The notes below the pieces were generated by a model. It was not told the DNA's origin. It saw only the letters and a list, made by a program, of their open reading frames with translations, and did not search any database. Below are positions 23,125 through 31,157 of a stretch of 64,000 nucleotides of DNA, one piece after another. The stretch is from Anaerolineae bacterium (GTDB lineage: Bacteria > Chloroflexota > Anaerolineae > J036 > Brachytrichaceae). Location of the stretch: positions 1 to 64,000 of the forward strand of contig CANJQH010000001.1 in assembly GCA_947476335.1 (NCBI GenBank). The letters run 5' to 3'. Made by a program: the position numbers and the translations under genes. Numbering within the stretch: the first letter of the stretch is position 1; every line of letters begins with the position of its first letter.

Positions 23125-24333
23125 ATGTTTTTGGAAAAGTTTTCACTGCGCCGCTTTGTTGCGCCTCTCGTTGCGCCTCTCGTTGGTGCGTGCACCATTC
23201 TTGTATCTTCATCCATCGCTTTTGCACGTCCAAACGCGCTGCCGTTTCGGTGTCTGGCCGAGCCCGGCTTCCAAGTGATGATTCACGTCGATGGCGCGTT
23301 CGCGCGCGCGCTCAATGGCTGGACGCAGCCCACCGTCGGACGCCTGCTGAAGTTTCAGTGTTACGAAGCGGTCGGCCGTGACTCTGGCGCTGAGTGGGCT
23401 TATATCGTCTACGGCAATGCACATGTGTGGGTGAATCGCAGCGAAATCCGCTTACAGGACGGCATCGATATGACGCAACTGCCTGTGCTCATGTCGACTG
23501 CTGAGCTTATCGCACCGACGCCGGTATCGCGTGTGTCCGTCGGTGTGCCGACGGTGAGCAAGGCGATGCAGGATCGCTACAAAGAAGCTGTGAAGGCTGG
23601 CCGCGATGGGACGATGGTCACTGTGATTGGCGACTGCAACTCGGAGCGCCCGGTATTTCTCGGACGCATGTCCGCCGGTGTGGTCAACCTTGGCGCCACT
23701 CCTGAACTGACGCCGGTGGCCAGGTTGCTTGCATCGTCGTGGGTGCGCACGAGCGTGGCTACGCACGGCAGCTTTTCGTCGGCCATGGCGTTTGACTCCT
23801 CCTGGACGGATCCGAAAATATGCATGGCCAGTGAAGGCCCGCTCGCCTGCGAAATGCGCTTGTCAAATGCGTCTGTGGTCATCGTCGCGCTCGGCACCGG
23901 CGACACTTTCGACTGGCAGTCGTTTGACGCAAATTACCGCCGCATCATCGATTATGTGCTGAGCAAGGGTGCGGTGCCGCTGCTGATGACGAAGGCGGAT
24001 GCGCTCGAATCGCTGCAGGGTGGCGCGCCGCTGGATGTGATTAATCAGACTGTGCGCGCGCTTGGCCAGATCTACGGCGTCCCCGTTATCGACTTCGCCG
24101 CTGCCGCGCGTGTGCTGCCGAATGCCGGCCTCGCCGACGAACACACCACCGAGGGTGTGTCTATCTCGCCGTTTCATATCAGCGAACTTGGCATGGATGC
24201 GCGCATGATGATGACGCTGCAGACGCTCGCACAGATTGTTGAAGTGCCGAAGCCCATGCCCACGCCGCGTGCCACTCGCACTGTGCGCATAGTGCGCACT
24301 GTGCGCACGCCCGTTCCGACGAAGAAGCCATGA
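23125..24333 (+). CDS. secreted SH3b + SGNH/GDSL-like protein, paralogue 1
   Basis: A 402-residue protein with a signal peptide (cleavage near SIAFA-RP, about 35). An SH3b-like domain follows (about 38-110; AEWAYIVYGNAHVWVNRSEI). Then comes an SGNH-like domain with block I VIGDCNSERPVFLGR (about 168), where Asp-Cys-Asn-Ser replaces the usual Gly-Asp-Ser. A later segment IVALGTGDTFDW resembles block III, and a C-terminal Asp..His block is present (about 350). The C-terminus is a Pro/Thr/Arg-rich tail. The usual SGNH Ser is shifted, so activity is uncertain. The first of three tandem paralogues; its stop overlaps the next start by 4 bp (ATGA). Confidence 0.78.
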   Translation: MFLEKFSLRRFVAPLVAPLVGACTILVSSSIAFARPNALPFRCLAEPGFQVMIHVDGAFARALNGWTQPTVGRLLKFQCYEAVGRDSGAEWAYIVYGNAHVWVNRSEIRLQDGIDMTQLPVLMSTAELIAPTPVSRVSVGVPTVSKAMQDRYKEAVKAGRDGTMVTVIGDCNSERPVFLGRMSAGVVNLGATPELTPVARLLASSWVRTSVATHGSFSSAMAFDSSWTDPKICMASEGPLACEMRLSNASVVIVALGTGDTFDWQSFDANYRRIIDYVLSKGAVPLLMTKADALESLQGGAPLDVINQTVRALGQIYGVPVIDFAAAARVLPNAGLADEHTTEGVSISPFHISELGMDARMMMTLQTLAQIVEVPKPMPTPRATRTVRIVRTVRTPVPTKKP

Positions 24334-25439
24334 ATTCGAAAATTTATTCGCGCCGTAGTTTCTTTGCAGTGGCTGCCGGCGTGGCTGCTTCGTCGCTGCT
24401 CGCGATGCGCCGCAGCCGTGCTGCTGCTGCTGTGCGCGTCACCATCATCGAACCAGCGGCGGTGCTGCGCACTGCACCCAGTCTGATCGCGTCGCATGTT
24501 GCGCGCGTGAACAAGGGCGACTTTCGTACTGTGCTCGCCCGCAGCGCAGATGGGCGCTGGCTTCAGCTCGCGGATGAACGCGGCGCCGCAGCCGGCTGGC
24601 TGTTTGCCGATCTCGCTGCGTTCGTCAGCGGCAACCTGCAGGATGTGCCTGCACGTACGGCGACTGCTGTGTTGAATGCCACATCCGCACCGACGAAGCG
24701 TGCTGCGCGCGCAACGGTCGCTCCTGCTGTGTGGCCGAGCTGGGTGCCGCGCATCACGCCGAGCCAGCGCGCAATGTACAAAAACGCCGAGCGCTTTGGT
24801 AAAGACCTTGGTATGTTCACCGTGGTCGGCGACTGCAACTCGCAGCCGCCGGTCTACCTGCGCCGCGTCGCCAATGGTGCATTCGATGGCAGCCGCACCG
24901 ATGTGCGCCTGCAGCGCGTGCTGACGAAATTTGAAGCTTCATTCGGCCGCATCAGCCTTGCTGCCAAAGGGGGTTTCGGCACCGCGGCAATGTCCGATCC
25001 GATGTGGGCCGATGGCGCGTTGTGTGACGTGAAGATGGGGCCGTTCGAGTGCGAAGTCTGGGTTTCGCGCGCGTCGGTGGTGTTCATCGAACTTGGCACT
25101 GGTGATCAGTTGTCGTGGGGCGATTTTGAGGCGCACTATCGGCCGCTTATTCAGCTCGCGCTGCGCAAAGGTGCGCTGCCTGTGCTGGTGACGAAGGCCG
25201 ATGACCTTGAAGCGAGTGAGGGTGCATCGTCTGGCTATATCAATTCGATTGTGCGCAAACTGGCGGCCGAACTGGATGTGCCGCTGCTCGATTTTTATGC
25301 AGCTACACGTGACCTGCCGAACTTCGGCCTGATCGATGAGGGCGACAAGGATTTCCACCTTGACGGCGCCGGCGTGCAACGGCACATCGAAGCCACACTT
25401 GCTACGCTCGCCGCGATTTTGGGGAGTGACCAAATTTGA
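24330..25439 (+). CDS. Tat-exported SH3b + SGNH-like protein, paralogue 2
   Basis: A 369-residue paralogue of the preceding gene. The signal sequence is of the Tat type (SRRSFFAVAAGVAASSLLAM), which differs from paralogue 1 and implies folded export. The SH3b domain lies at about 32-105 (VLRTAPSLIASHVARVNKGD, then GRWLQLADERGAAAGWLF). The SGNH-like domain has block I VVGDCNSQPPVYLRR, block III-like FIELGTGDQLSW, and block V-like DFYAATRDLPNFGL..HLDG. It is translationally coupled to paralogue 1 and separated from paralogue 3 by a short MITE-1. Substrate unknown. Confidence 0.78.
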   Translation: MNSKIYSRRSFFAVAAGVAASSLLAMRRSRAAAAVRVTIIEPAAVLRTAPSLIASHVARVNKGDFRTVLARSADGRWLQLADERGAAAGWLFADLAAFVSGNLQDVPARTATAVLNATSAPTKRAARATVAPAVWPSWVPRITPSQRAMYKNAERFGKDLGMFTVVGDCNSQPPVYLRRVANGAFDGSRTDVRLQRVLTKFEASFGRISLAAKGGFGTAAMSDPMWADGALCDVKMGPFECEVWVSRASVVFIELGTGDQLSWGDFEAHYRPLIQLALRKGALPVLVTKADDLEASEGASSGYINSIVRKLAAELDVPLLDFYAATRDLPNFGLIDEGDKDFHLDGAGVQRHIEATLATLAAILGSDQI

Positions 25440-25466
25440 GTAGAGCCCGTGATTCACGGATTTCTC

Positions 25467-25527
25467 GTAACTACTCAGGCCAGCCATTTTTCCAACGCGA
25501 AACACCGATTTGGGCCTGAGTAGTTAC
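25467..25527. mobile_element. short MITE-1 derivative (61 bp, hairpin deleted)
   Basis: Keeps GTAACTACTCAGGCC..AACGCGAAACAC joined to CGATTTGGGCCTGAGTAGTTAC; the central hairpin is missing. No 8-bp target duplication is visible (GATTTCTC left, AAAGTCTG right). This short form also underlies the host sequences of two MITE-2 insertions (37877, 40732). Confidence 0.85.
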
Positions 25528-25579
25528 AAAGTCTGAGCCATCGTTGGAAATTTCTGTTCCTCGGAATTAAAATTCGCGC

Positions 25580-26665
25580 ATGTCCCTTCGTGCAGTAATC
25601 TTCACCATCTTCGTGCTGGTGTGTGCATTCTCAGGTAATGCGCATGCGCAAATTGATGTGGCTGCGGTGCACTTTGAATTGCGCTATCCCGGCGTAGCGC
25701 TGCGTGCGGCGCCAAGTGCGCTGGCTGCGCGTGGCGCAGTGATGCCGCAGGGTGCGAACCTTCGTGTGATTGCACGCACGCGCGACGGCGGCTGGCTGGC
25801 TGTGCAGGGCGATAGCGTGAGCGGCTGGATCGCCACTGGTTTTGGCGAAGTGCAGGGACAGCCTGATGCGGTGGCGCTTGCGCCGGCGAATGCGCTTGCG
25901 CCGATCGCACGCAACGTGAACAAGGCGACGCTTCCGTCGTGGATTTACATCACCGCACACGGCCGCGAGATTTTCGATCGTGCGCTGCGTGACGGCCGCG
26001 ACGGCCGCATGTTCACCGTCGCTGGTGACAGCAATTCTGCGTGGCCGCGCAGCCTTGGGCGTCTGGTGTCCGGCCAGTATGACGTGATGAAGGATGTTGA
26101 TGCACGCGCCATGGTCGCACGCTTCGATCCCGGCTTCGCCCATGTGAGCAGCGCCGTCGGCGGCGGCTACGGCACAGACGACATGTTTCGCGCCGAGCGT
26201 GCAGGTGCTGCGTGCGCATCCGGCGAATTGCCGCTCGCTTGTGAGCTGCGGCTGTCAAATGCTGCTGTGGTGTTCGTGCAGCTGGGCACGGGCGATAAAT
26301 TCACATGGCGTAATTTTGAGGCAAACCTGCGCCGCGTCGTCAAAACGGTGCTCGAACAGAAAGCGACGCCGGTGCTGGTGACGAAGGCCGACGATCTCGA
26401 ATCGATTCAGGGCGGCGGCCCCGACGGCCACATCAACGCAGTCATCCGCGCGATGGCCGCTGAATACGATTTGCCATGGATTGATTTTTATGCAGCGACG
26501 CGCACACTGCCCGCTGTGCCAAATCCGAATTTGCCGAAGCGCCCGTTCACGCAGTTTGGTCTGCATGATGAATGGGGCTATTACTTTCATCTGACGGAGC
26601 AGGGGCAGGACCTGCGGCTGCGCTGCACGCTGCAGATGCTTGATGCATTGACAAGGGGAAAGTGA
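25580..26665 (+). CDS. secreted SH3b + SGNH-like protein, paralogue 3
   Basis: A 361-residue third tandem paralogue. It has a Sec signal peptide (cleavage near AHA-QI, about 24) and an SH3b domain (about 30-95; GVALRAAPSALAARGAVMPQ). The SGNH-like domain has block I VAGDSNSAWPRSLGR, here with Asp-Ser-Asn-Ser, closer to classical GDS than the Cys form of the other two. Block III-like FVQLGTGDKFTW and block V-like DFYAATRTLPAVP..HDEW follow. The stop overlaps the GTG start of the GH4-like gene (GTGA), so the four genes probably form one transcript. Confidence 0.8.
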   Translation: MSLRAVIFTIFVLVCAFSGNAHAQIDVAAVHFELRYPGVALRAAPSALAARGAVMPQGANLRVIARTRDGGWLAVQGDSVSGWIATGFGEVQGQPDAVALAPANALAPIARNVNKATLPSWIYITAHGREIFDRALRDGRDGRMFTVAGDSNSAWPRSLGRLVSGQYDVMKDVDARAMVARFDPGFAHVSSAVGGGYGTDDMFRAERAGAACASGELPLACELRLSNAAVVFVQLGTGDKFTWRNFEANLRRVVKTVLEQKATPVLVTKADDLESIQGGGPDGHINAVIRAMAAEYDLPWIDFYAATRTLPAVPNPNLPKRPFTQFGLHDEWGYYFHLTEQGQDLRLRCTLQMLDALTRGK

Positions 26666-27963
26666 AGAAGATCGTCATTCTCGATGCGGCGGATGCGCTG
26701 CACGGCTCTGTGGCGCTGGGCGATTTTTTCAGCCTGCCGATTCATCTGCGCGGCTGTCGCGTCACGCTCGTCGACGACGATGCTGAAGCGCTCGACCGCA
26801 TGGTGCGCTACGCTATTTGCGTTGATCGTTCGCTGGGGGAGCTGTTTGAAATTGAAGCGAGCACGGATCGCCGCGCTGCGCTGCGCGGTGCAGATTTCGT
26901 AGTGCAGTTGCCGCTGTCTGAATCGCGGGAATCGCTTGAACTGGATTGGCGCGTTCCATTGCGACATGGTGTGCGGCATATCGCCGGGCGCAACGGCGGG
27001 CCGGGCGCGTTGTCGCGTGCGATGCGCATCGTGCCACGCTTGCTCGTGCGCGCGCGGGACGTCGAGGATGTCGCGCCGCGTGCGTTGTTTCTAAATCAGG
27101 CCGAGCCACTTGCGCGCACGAGCGTTGCACTTGCGCGCTGCACGACGCTGCGCTTTGTCGGCGTCCCGGCACAGCGGCAGGCCGGATATCGCTGGCTCAG
27201 TCGTGCCTTTGGTTGGTCGAGCCCTGGGGGAGGAGAACCGGATGAGCGCAGCGGACGCAATGCAGTGCGGCGGCTGCGCGCGCGTGCCGCCGGCCTGCAC
27301 GGATTATCGTTCTTCATGACGCTGCAGGATTGGCGCAGCGGTGCGGATATGTATCCGCTGTTGCGTGCACGGCTTGCTGTCGCGCTGCCGGATTTTGAAT
27401 TGATGTCGCGTCGGCTGCTCGACGTGTTTGGCCTGTATTGCGCCAGTGGCGATGCCGTGGCCGGCGAGTATTTCGGCTTTGCTGCAGAGACGATGTCGCT
27501 GCATGGGCCGGATTTTGATGCTGAGGCGCGCTGGCGCGATGAAGCTGCCGCACTCGTGCATGGAGTCGCTGTGGGTGAACTGCAGCCGGCGTATCGCTTC
27601 GTGCGCGCTTCTAAGTCGCGTGTGTTTGCACTGATCGCTGCGCTGGTCAATGACATTGAACAGGATGAGCCGGCACTACTGCTGCCGAACGATGGCCGCA
27701 TTGTGAACCTGCCGGTGCGCGCTGTGGTCGAGACACCTGCACATGTCGTCGCCGGCGTGCTGCACGGCGAGCACATCGGGGCGCTGCCGGATGGGCTGGC
27801 GAGCTTGTTGCAGCGCGAAGAGGTGATTCATGAACTTGCGGTGCAGGCCGCTGTGACGGGTGATCGCGCAACGGCGCTGCAGGCGCTGCTGCTCGATTCG
27901 CATGTGCATTCATATGCACAGGCGACGCATTTGCTCGATGACATTTGCTCGATGACATTTTGA
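26662..27963 (+). CDS. GH4-like NAD-binding protein, probably divergent
   Basis: A 433-residue protein from GTG 26662, with AGGGGAAA before it. It resembles family 4 glycosidases (6-phospho-glucosidase/alpha-galactosidase type). It has an N-terminal NAD fold, the FLNQAEPLARTSVAL segment in place of the usual N-x-P-x-x-x-T motif, and a well-kept C-terminal block (NLPVRAVVETPAHVVAG, then LPDGLASLLQ and ALQALLLDSH). The metal-binding GLCH motif of GH4 is replaced by FVGVPAQR, so the NAD/Mn hydride mechanism may be lost. Translationally coupled to the SGNH-like paralogues; a sugar-related role is inferred. Confidence 0.72.
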   Translation: MKKIVILDAADALHGSVALGDFFSLPIHLRGCRVTLVDDDAEALDRMVRYAICVDRSLGELFEIEASTDRRAALRGADFVVQLPLSESRESLELDWRVPLRHGVRHIAGRNGGPGALSRAMRIVPRLLVRARDVEDVAPRALFLNQAEPLARTSVALARCTTLRFVGVPAQRQAGYRWLSRAFGWSSPGGGEPDERSGRNAVRRLRARAAGLHGLSFFMTLQDWRSGADMYPLLRARLAVALPDFELMSRRLLDVFGLYCASGDAVAGEYFGFAAETMSLHGPDFDAEARWRDEAAALVHGVAVGELQPAYRFVRASKSRVFALIAALVNDIEQDEPALLLPNDGRIVNLPVRAVVETPAHVVAGVLHGEHIGALPDGLASLLQREEVIHELAVQAAVTGDRATALQALLLDSHVHSYAQATHLLDDICSMTF

Positions 27964-28008
27964 TGAAATAAAGCGGTGGGCTTTCGGCCGTTCGAGGAGC
28001 TGTAATTG

Positions 28009-28548
28009 ATGAACTCTGAACAACGCAGATCGATGTTCGATCTGATTCGCACACATCGTCAGGCGACGCTGGCCGTGGCCGATGGTGATGAGCCGCTCAC
28101 GGCGATGGTTTCGTATGTCGAAGAGGCAGATTACGCGGCGGTGTTGATTCACCTCAGCACCCTTTCTGCGCACAAGCGTGTTTTGCAGTCGAATCTGATG
28201 TGCAGTAACTACTCAGGCCAGCCATTTTTCCAACGCGAAACACACTATTCTCTCCCCCATCGGGGGAGAGAATAGTGTGTTTCGCGGGAAATACTGATTT
28301 GGGCCTGAGTAGTTACGATGTGCAGCATTTTGATCTGCGAGCCGGATTTGGGGACGGGCGAAGTCATGTCGCTGGCGCGGGTGGCGCTGCAGACGACGGC
28401 GTTTCAGCTTGAACGGCGCAGCGCGGCGTATGCGCGTGCATGGCAGCGTTTCCTTGAAAAAATTCCGAGCGCTGAGATCATGTTTTCTCTGCCGGACTTT
28501 GACCTGTTTCGTCTGGTGCCGCGGCGTGCGCGCTACATCGCCGCCGGC
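28009..28548 (+). pseudogene. HugZ-like (pyridoxamine-phosphate-oxidase fold) gene interrupted by MITE-1
   Basis: MNSEQRRSMFDLIRTHRQAT begins a split-barrel FMN/haem-type protein. Removing MITE-1 and one target duplication joins QSNLMC to SILICEPD in frame, restoring about 140 residues of the family (ending DFDLFRLVPRRARYIA). The insertion is 120 bp including the duplication and introduces a stop at 28273. The 3' end is also lost: after about 28548 the frame runs into the antisense of the GT2 gene. A Shine-Dalgarno (GAGGAGCTG) still precedes ATG 28009. I call it a pseudogene; the first fragment could still be translated (88 residues). Confidence 0.8.
28205..28316. mobile_element. MITE-1 copy inserted in the HugZ-like gene
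   Basis: A complete 112-bp element with target duplication GATGTGCA on both sides (28197-28204, 28317-28324). The empty site can be reconstructed exactly because it lies in a coding frame. Confidence 0.95.
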
Positions 28549-29485
28549 GCCACGCCAGCCCAACCGGATAGCCGGCCATCTTTGCTATGTCGCCGGCGAC
28601 GCGGATGACGGGCGGCCACAGCGCTGCGCGCAGCTTCTCCGCCGTGGATGCGCTCTGCCACAGCCGCGTTAGCTGGCGGTACGGTGTGCGCAGGTACGCC
28701 GCTGCGCCGAGCAGCAGCACAAGTGCGGCAAGCGCATTCCATGGCGCCGCCACTGCCATGATCACTGCAAGCAGCAGCGGAAAAGCGATGTATGTCGCAT
28801 AGCGGATCAGATGCCGGCGCAGCCACAGGTTCGCCTTGCCATCACCGCGCGCATACAGGTAGTACTGCTTGTAGAACGAACGCAGCGACCCGCGTGGCCG
28901 AAAATAGACGATCGCGTCGGGCACGAATGTAAACGGTCCGCATGCGTCGCGTGCTGCAAAATCGAAGAGCAGATCCTCACAGTAGTCGATCCATTCCGGA
29001 TAGCCGCCGGCCGCCTGCCACGTCGATTTGTGGAAAGCCACCGATCGCGAACTGGGCAGGAATGTAGTTGCAGAAATATCTTCGAGTGCAGGCAGGACTG
29101 TGGCACTCATTGCCATCTCGAACGGCGTGCGGAATTTCGGGAGAAAAAAGCCAGCGACGAGCGAGTGCGCGCCCGCTTCGAGCGGCTGCACGATGCGCGC
29201 CAGCCACTCGGGATGCAGGCACACACCGGCGTCGGAGCAGGTGATCAGATCGTGCATTGCGGCAGCGATCGCCAGGTTGCGCCCGCGTGAGATATTCGCA
29301 CCTGGCGCTTCGATGATCCGTAATGGAAAGCGCCGCTCCGCTTGCAGCAACGCTAGTGTGCCGTCGCGGCTGCCGCCGTCACAAATGACCACCTCGTCCG
29401 GCATGCGCGTCTGCGCCGCAATGCTGTCGAGCAGCTCCGGCAGGCTGTGTGCTTCGTTGAGGACGGTGAAGATGAGGGAAACCAT
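28478..29485 (-). CDS. family 2 glycosyltransferase with C-terminal membrane segments
   Basis: A 335-residue GT-A enzyme. It begins MVSLIFTVLNEAHSLPELLD, followed by VVICDGGSRDGT and NLAIAAAMHDLITCSDAG (the DXD-like region). Two to three hydrophobic segments follow at about 235-275. This type adds sugars on the inner face of the membrane, for example in surface glycan or glycolipid synthesis. The last about 20 residues (..CSAHAAAPDETGQSPAEKT) are antisense to the broken HugZ-like gene and may have been acquired when the two genes were fused tail to tail by a deletion. Single gene on the minus strand. Confidence 0.85.
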   Translation of the reverse strand: MVSLIFTVLNEAHSLPELLDSIAAQTRMPDEVVICDGGSRDGTLALLQAERRFPLRIIEAPGANISRGRNLAIAAAMHDLITCSDAGVCLHPEWLARIVQPLEAGAHSLVAGFFLPKFRTPFEMAMSATVLPALEDISATTFLPSSRSVAFHKSTWQAAGGYPEWIDYCEDLLFDFAARDACGPFTFVPDAIVYFRPRGSLRSFYKQYYLYARGDGKANLWLRRHLIRYATYIAFPLLLAVIMAVAAPWNALAALVLLLGAAAYLRTPYRQLTRLWQSASTAEKLRAALWPPVIRVAGDIAKMAGYPVGLAWRRRRCSAHAAAPDETGQSPAEKT

Positions 29486-29584
29486 AAGGGCTGGAGATTT
29501 TAGATTTTAAATTTGGAGTGGCGCGTATTTTTACGTTTAATTTGAACTCCAAATTTGGACTCTGAAACTTAAAGTCGAACTCTG

Positions 29585-29713
29585 GTAACTACTCAGGCCA
29601 GCCGATTTTCTGCTGCGAAACATACAATTTTTTCTCTGCAGGGAGATTTTTTCTCTGCAGGGGAAGAAATCGTGTGTTTCGCTGGAAATACTGATTTAGG
29701 TCTGAGTAGTTAC
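29585..29713. mobile_element. MITE-1 copy (diverged)
   Basis: The ends GTAACTACTCAGGCC and TCTGAGTAGTTAC are kept. The central part differs, with GATTTTTTCTCTGCAGGG doubled. No clear target duplication. It lies 20 bp before the folC start. Confidence 0.82.
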
Positions 29714-29733
29714 GGAAAAATCTGAAATGATCA

Positions 29734-31149
29734 ATGTCGTACAATCTCCGTTCTTTCGAAATGTTGTACGACGAAGCATTGCAGTTCCTTTATGGCCTGA
29801 CCAATTATGAGCGCACTGCGCCCAATGATGTTGATTCCGCACTGAAGCTTGAACGCATGCGCCTGTTGCTTGCGGAGCTGGGCAATCCCCAGGATCGCTA
29901 CCGGGTGATTCATGTGGCTGGGACGAAGGGCAAAGGCAGCACCTGTGCCATGCTCGAATCATGCCTGCGCCATTTTGGCCTGCGCACTGGCATGTACATT
30001 TCGCCGCATCTGAGCACTTTTCGTGAACGCATGCGCGTGAATGGTCAGCTTATCAATGTTGATCAGGTGCTGGAGCTGACCGATCTGGTGCGCAAGGCAA
30101 TGGAAAAAGTGCCCGGCATCACTACCTTTGAGGCGATCACGGCGATGGCGCTGCTGCATTTTGCGCGCCAGAATGTGCAGTGGGCGGTGATCGAGGTTGG
30201 GCTGGGCGGACGGCTCGACGCGACAAATGTGCTCATGCCGCAGGCCAGCATCATTACGTCGATTAGCTATGACCACATGCAGTGGCTCGGGGATACGCTG
30301 GCGCTGATCGCACGTGAAAAGGCCGGCATCATCAAGCCAGGTGTACCGGTGATCAGTCATTCACAGACAATTGAAGCTGCGATGGTGATTGAACAGGTGG
30401 CGCATGAACGGAACGCGCCGCTGACGATGATTGGACGCCACTGGCGCTGGGAGCCATCCACGTATTCGCTCGGCGTGCAGAGTTTTGACATCAAGCAGCC
30501 TGCGCGCATTCGCAGCCGCGAAAAGCCATTTGTGAGCGATCTTGAAGGTCATTATGAAATTGCGTTGCTCGGCAAGCATCAGATCGAAAATGCGTCGACG
30601 GTGATTGCCACCTTTGATGTGTTGCGTGATGTGTTGAAAGCCGACGGCGCCACCTACTTTGGCTCGAAGGCGCTGCACGAGGGCTTGCGTGCGGCGCAGT
30701 GGCCCGGGCGATTCGAGGTGCTGCGTATCGACCCGCCACTGATCATCGATGGCGCGCACAATGTCGATAGTGTGAATAAGCTGGCGATTACGCTGGGCGA
30801 ATATTTTCCCGGCAAGCGCTGGACATTCATCTTCGGTGGCTATCGTGACAAGCAGATCGAGGGAATGCTTAAGGTGCTGCATTCGCGTGCGCAGCGCTGG
30901 ATTTTTACGCGCGTGCGCGACAATCCGCGTGCGATGATGGCTGAAGAATTGCGCGAGATCGGCATGCGCCTCAATCTGCGTAATGTAAGCACAGCTGCAT
31001 CGATGAGTGAAGCACTTGATTTGATCCACGATGGCAACGAAGCGGTGTGTGTGTGCGGCAGCATCGCCCTGACGGGTGAGGCGCGCGTGCGCTGGGCAGT
31101 AAAGTCCGGACGGCCCGTGCCGCCGAGTGATGCAGGAAATCTTTCCTGA
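29734..31149 (+). CDS. folC: folylpolyglutamate synthase / dihydrofolate synthase
   Basis: A 471-residue Mur-ligase-type enzyme that adds glutamate to dihydropteroate or folates with ATP. The P-loop [14 protein letters not shown] is at about 63-76, followed by the folate-side segment [13 protein letters not shown]. Further motifs are [10 protein letters not shown] and [24 protein letters not shown], the latter a FolC hallmark. The C-terminal Mur ligase domain includes [13 protein letters not shown] 29734 was taken; ATG 29761 ([13 protein letters not shown]) is an equally good start by alignment. Only 8 bp separate its stop from lon, suggesting co-transcription. Confidence 0.92.
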   Translation: MSYNLRSFEMLYDEALQFLYGLTNYERTAPNDVDSALKLERMRLLLAELGNPQDRYRVIHVAGTKGKGSTCAMLESCLRHFGLRTGMYISPHLSTFRERMRVNGQLINVDQVLELTDLVRKAMEKVPGITTFEAITAMALLHFARQNVQWAVIEVGLGGRLDATNVLMPQASIITSISYDHMQWLGDTLALIAREKAGIIKPGVPVISHSQTIEAAMVIEQVAHERNAPLTMIGRHWRWEPSTYSLGVQSFDIKQPARIRSREKPFVSDLEGHYEIALLGKHQIENASTVIATFDVLRDVLKADGATYFGSKALHEGLRAAQWPGRFEVLRIDPPLIIDGAHNVDSVNKLAITLGEYFPGKRWTFIFGGYRDKQIEGMLKVLHSRAQRWIFTRVRDNPRAMMAEELREIGMRLNLRNVSTAASMSEALDLIHDGNEAVCVCGSIALTGEARVRWAVKSGRPVPPSDAGNLS

Positions 31150-31157
31150 CGAAATAT

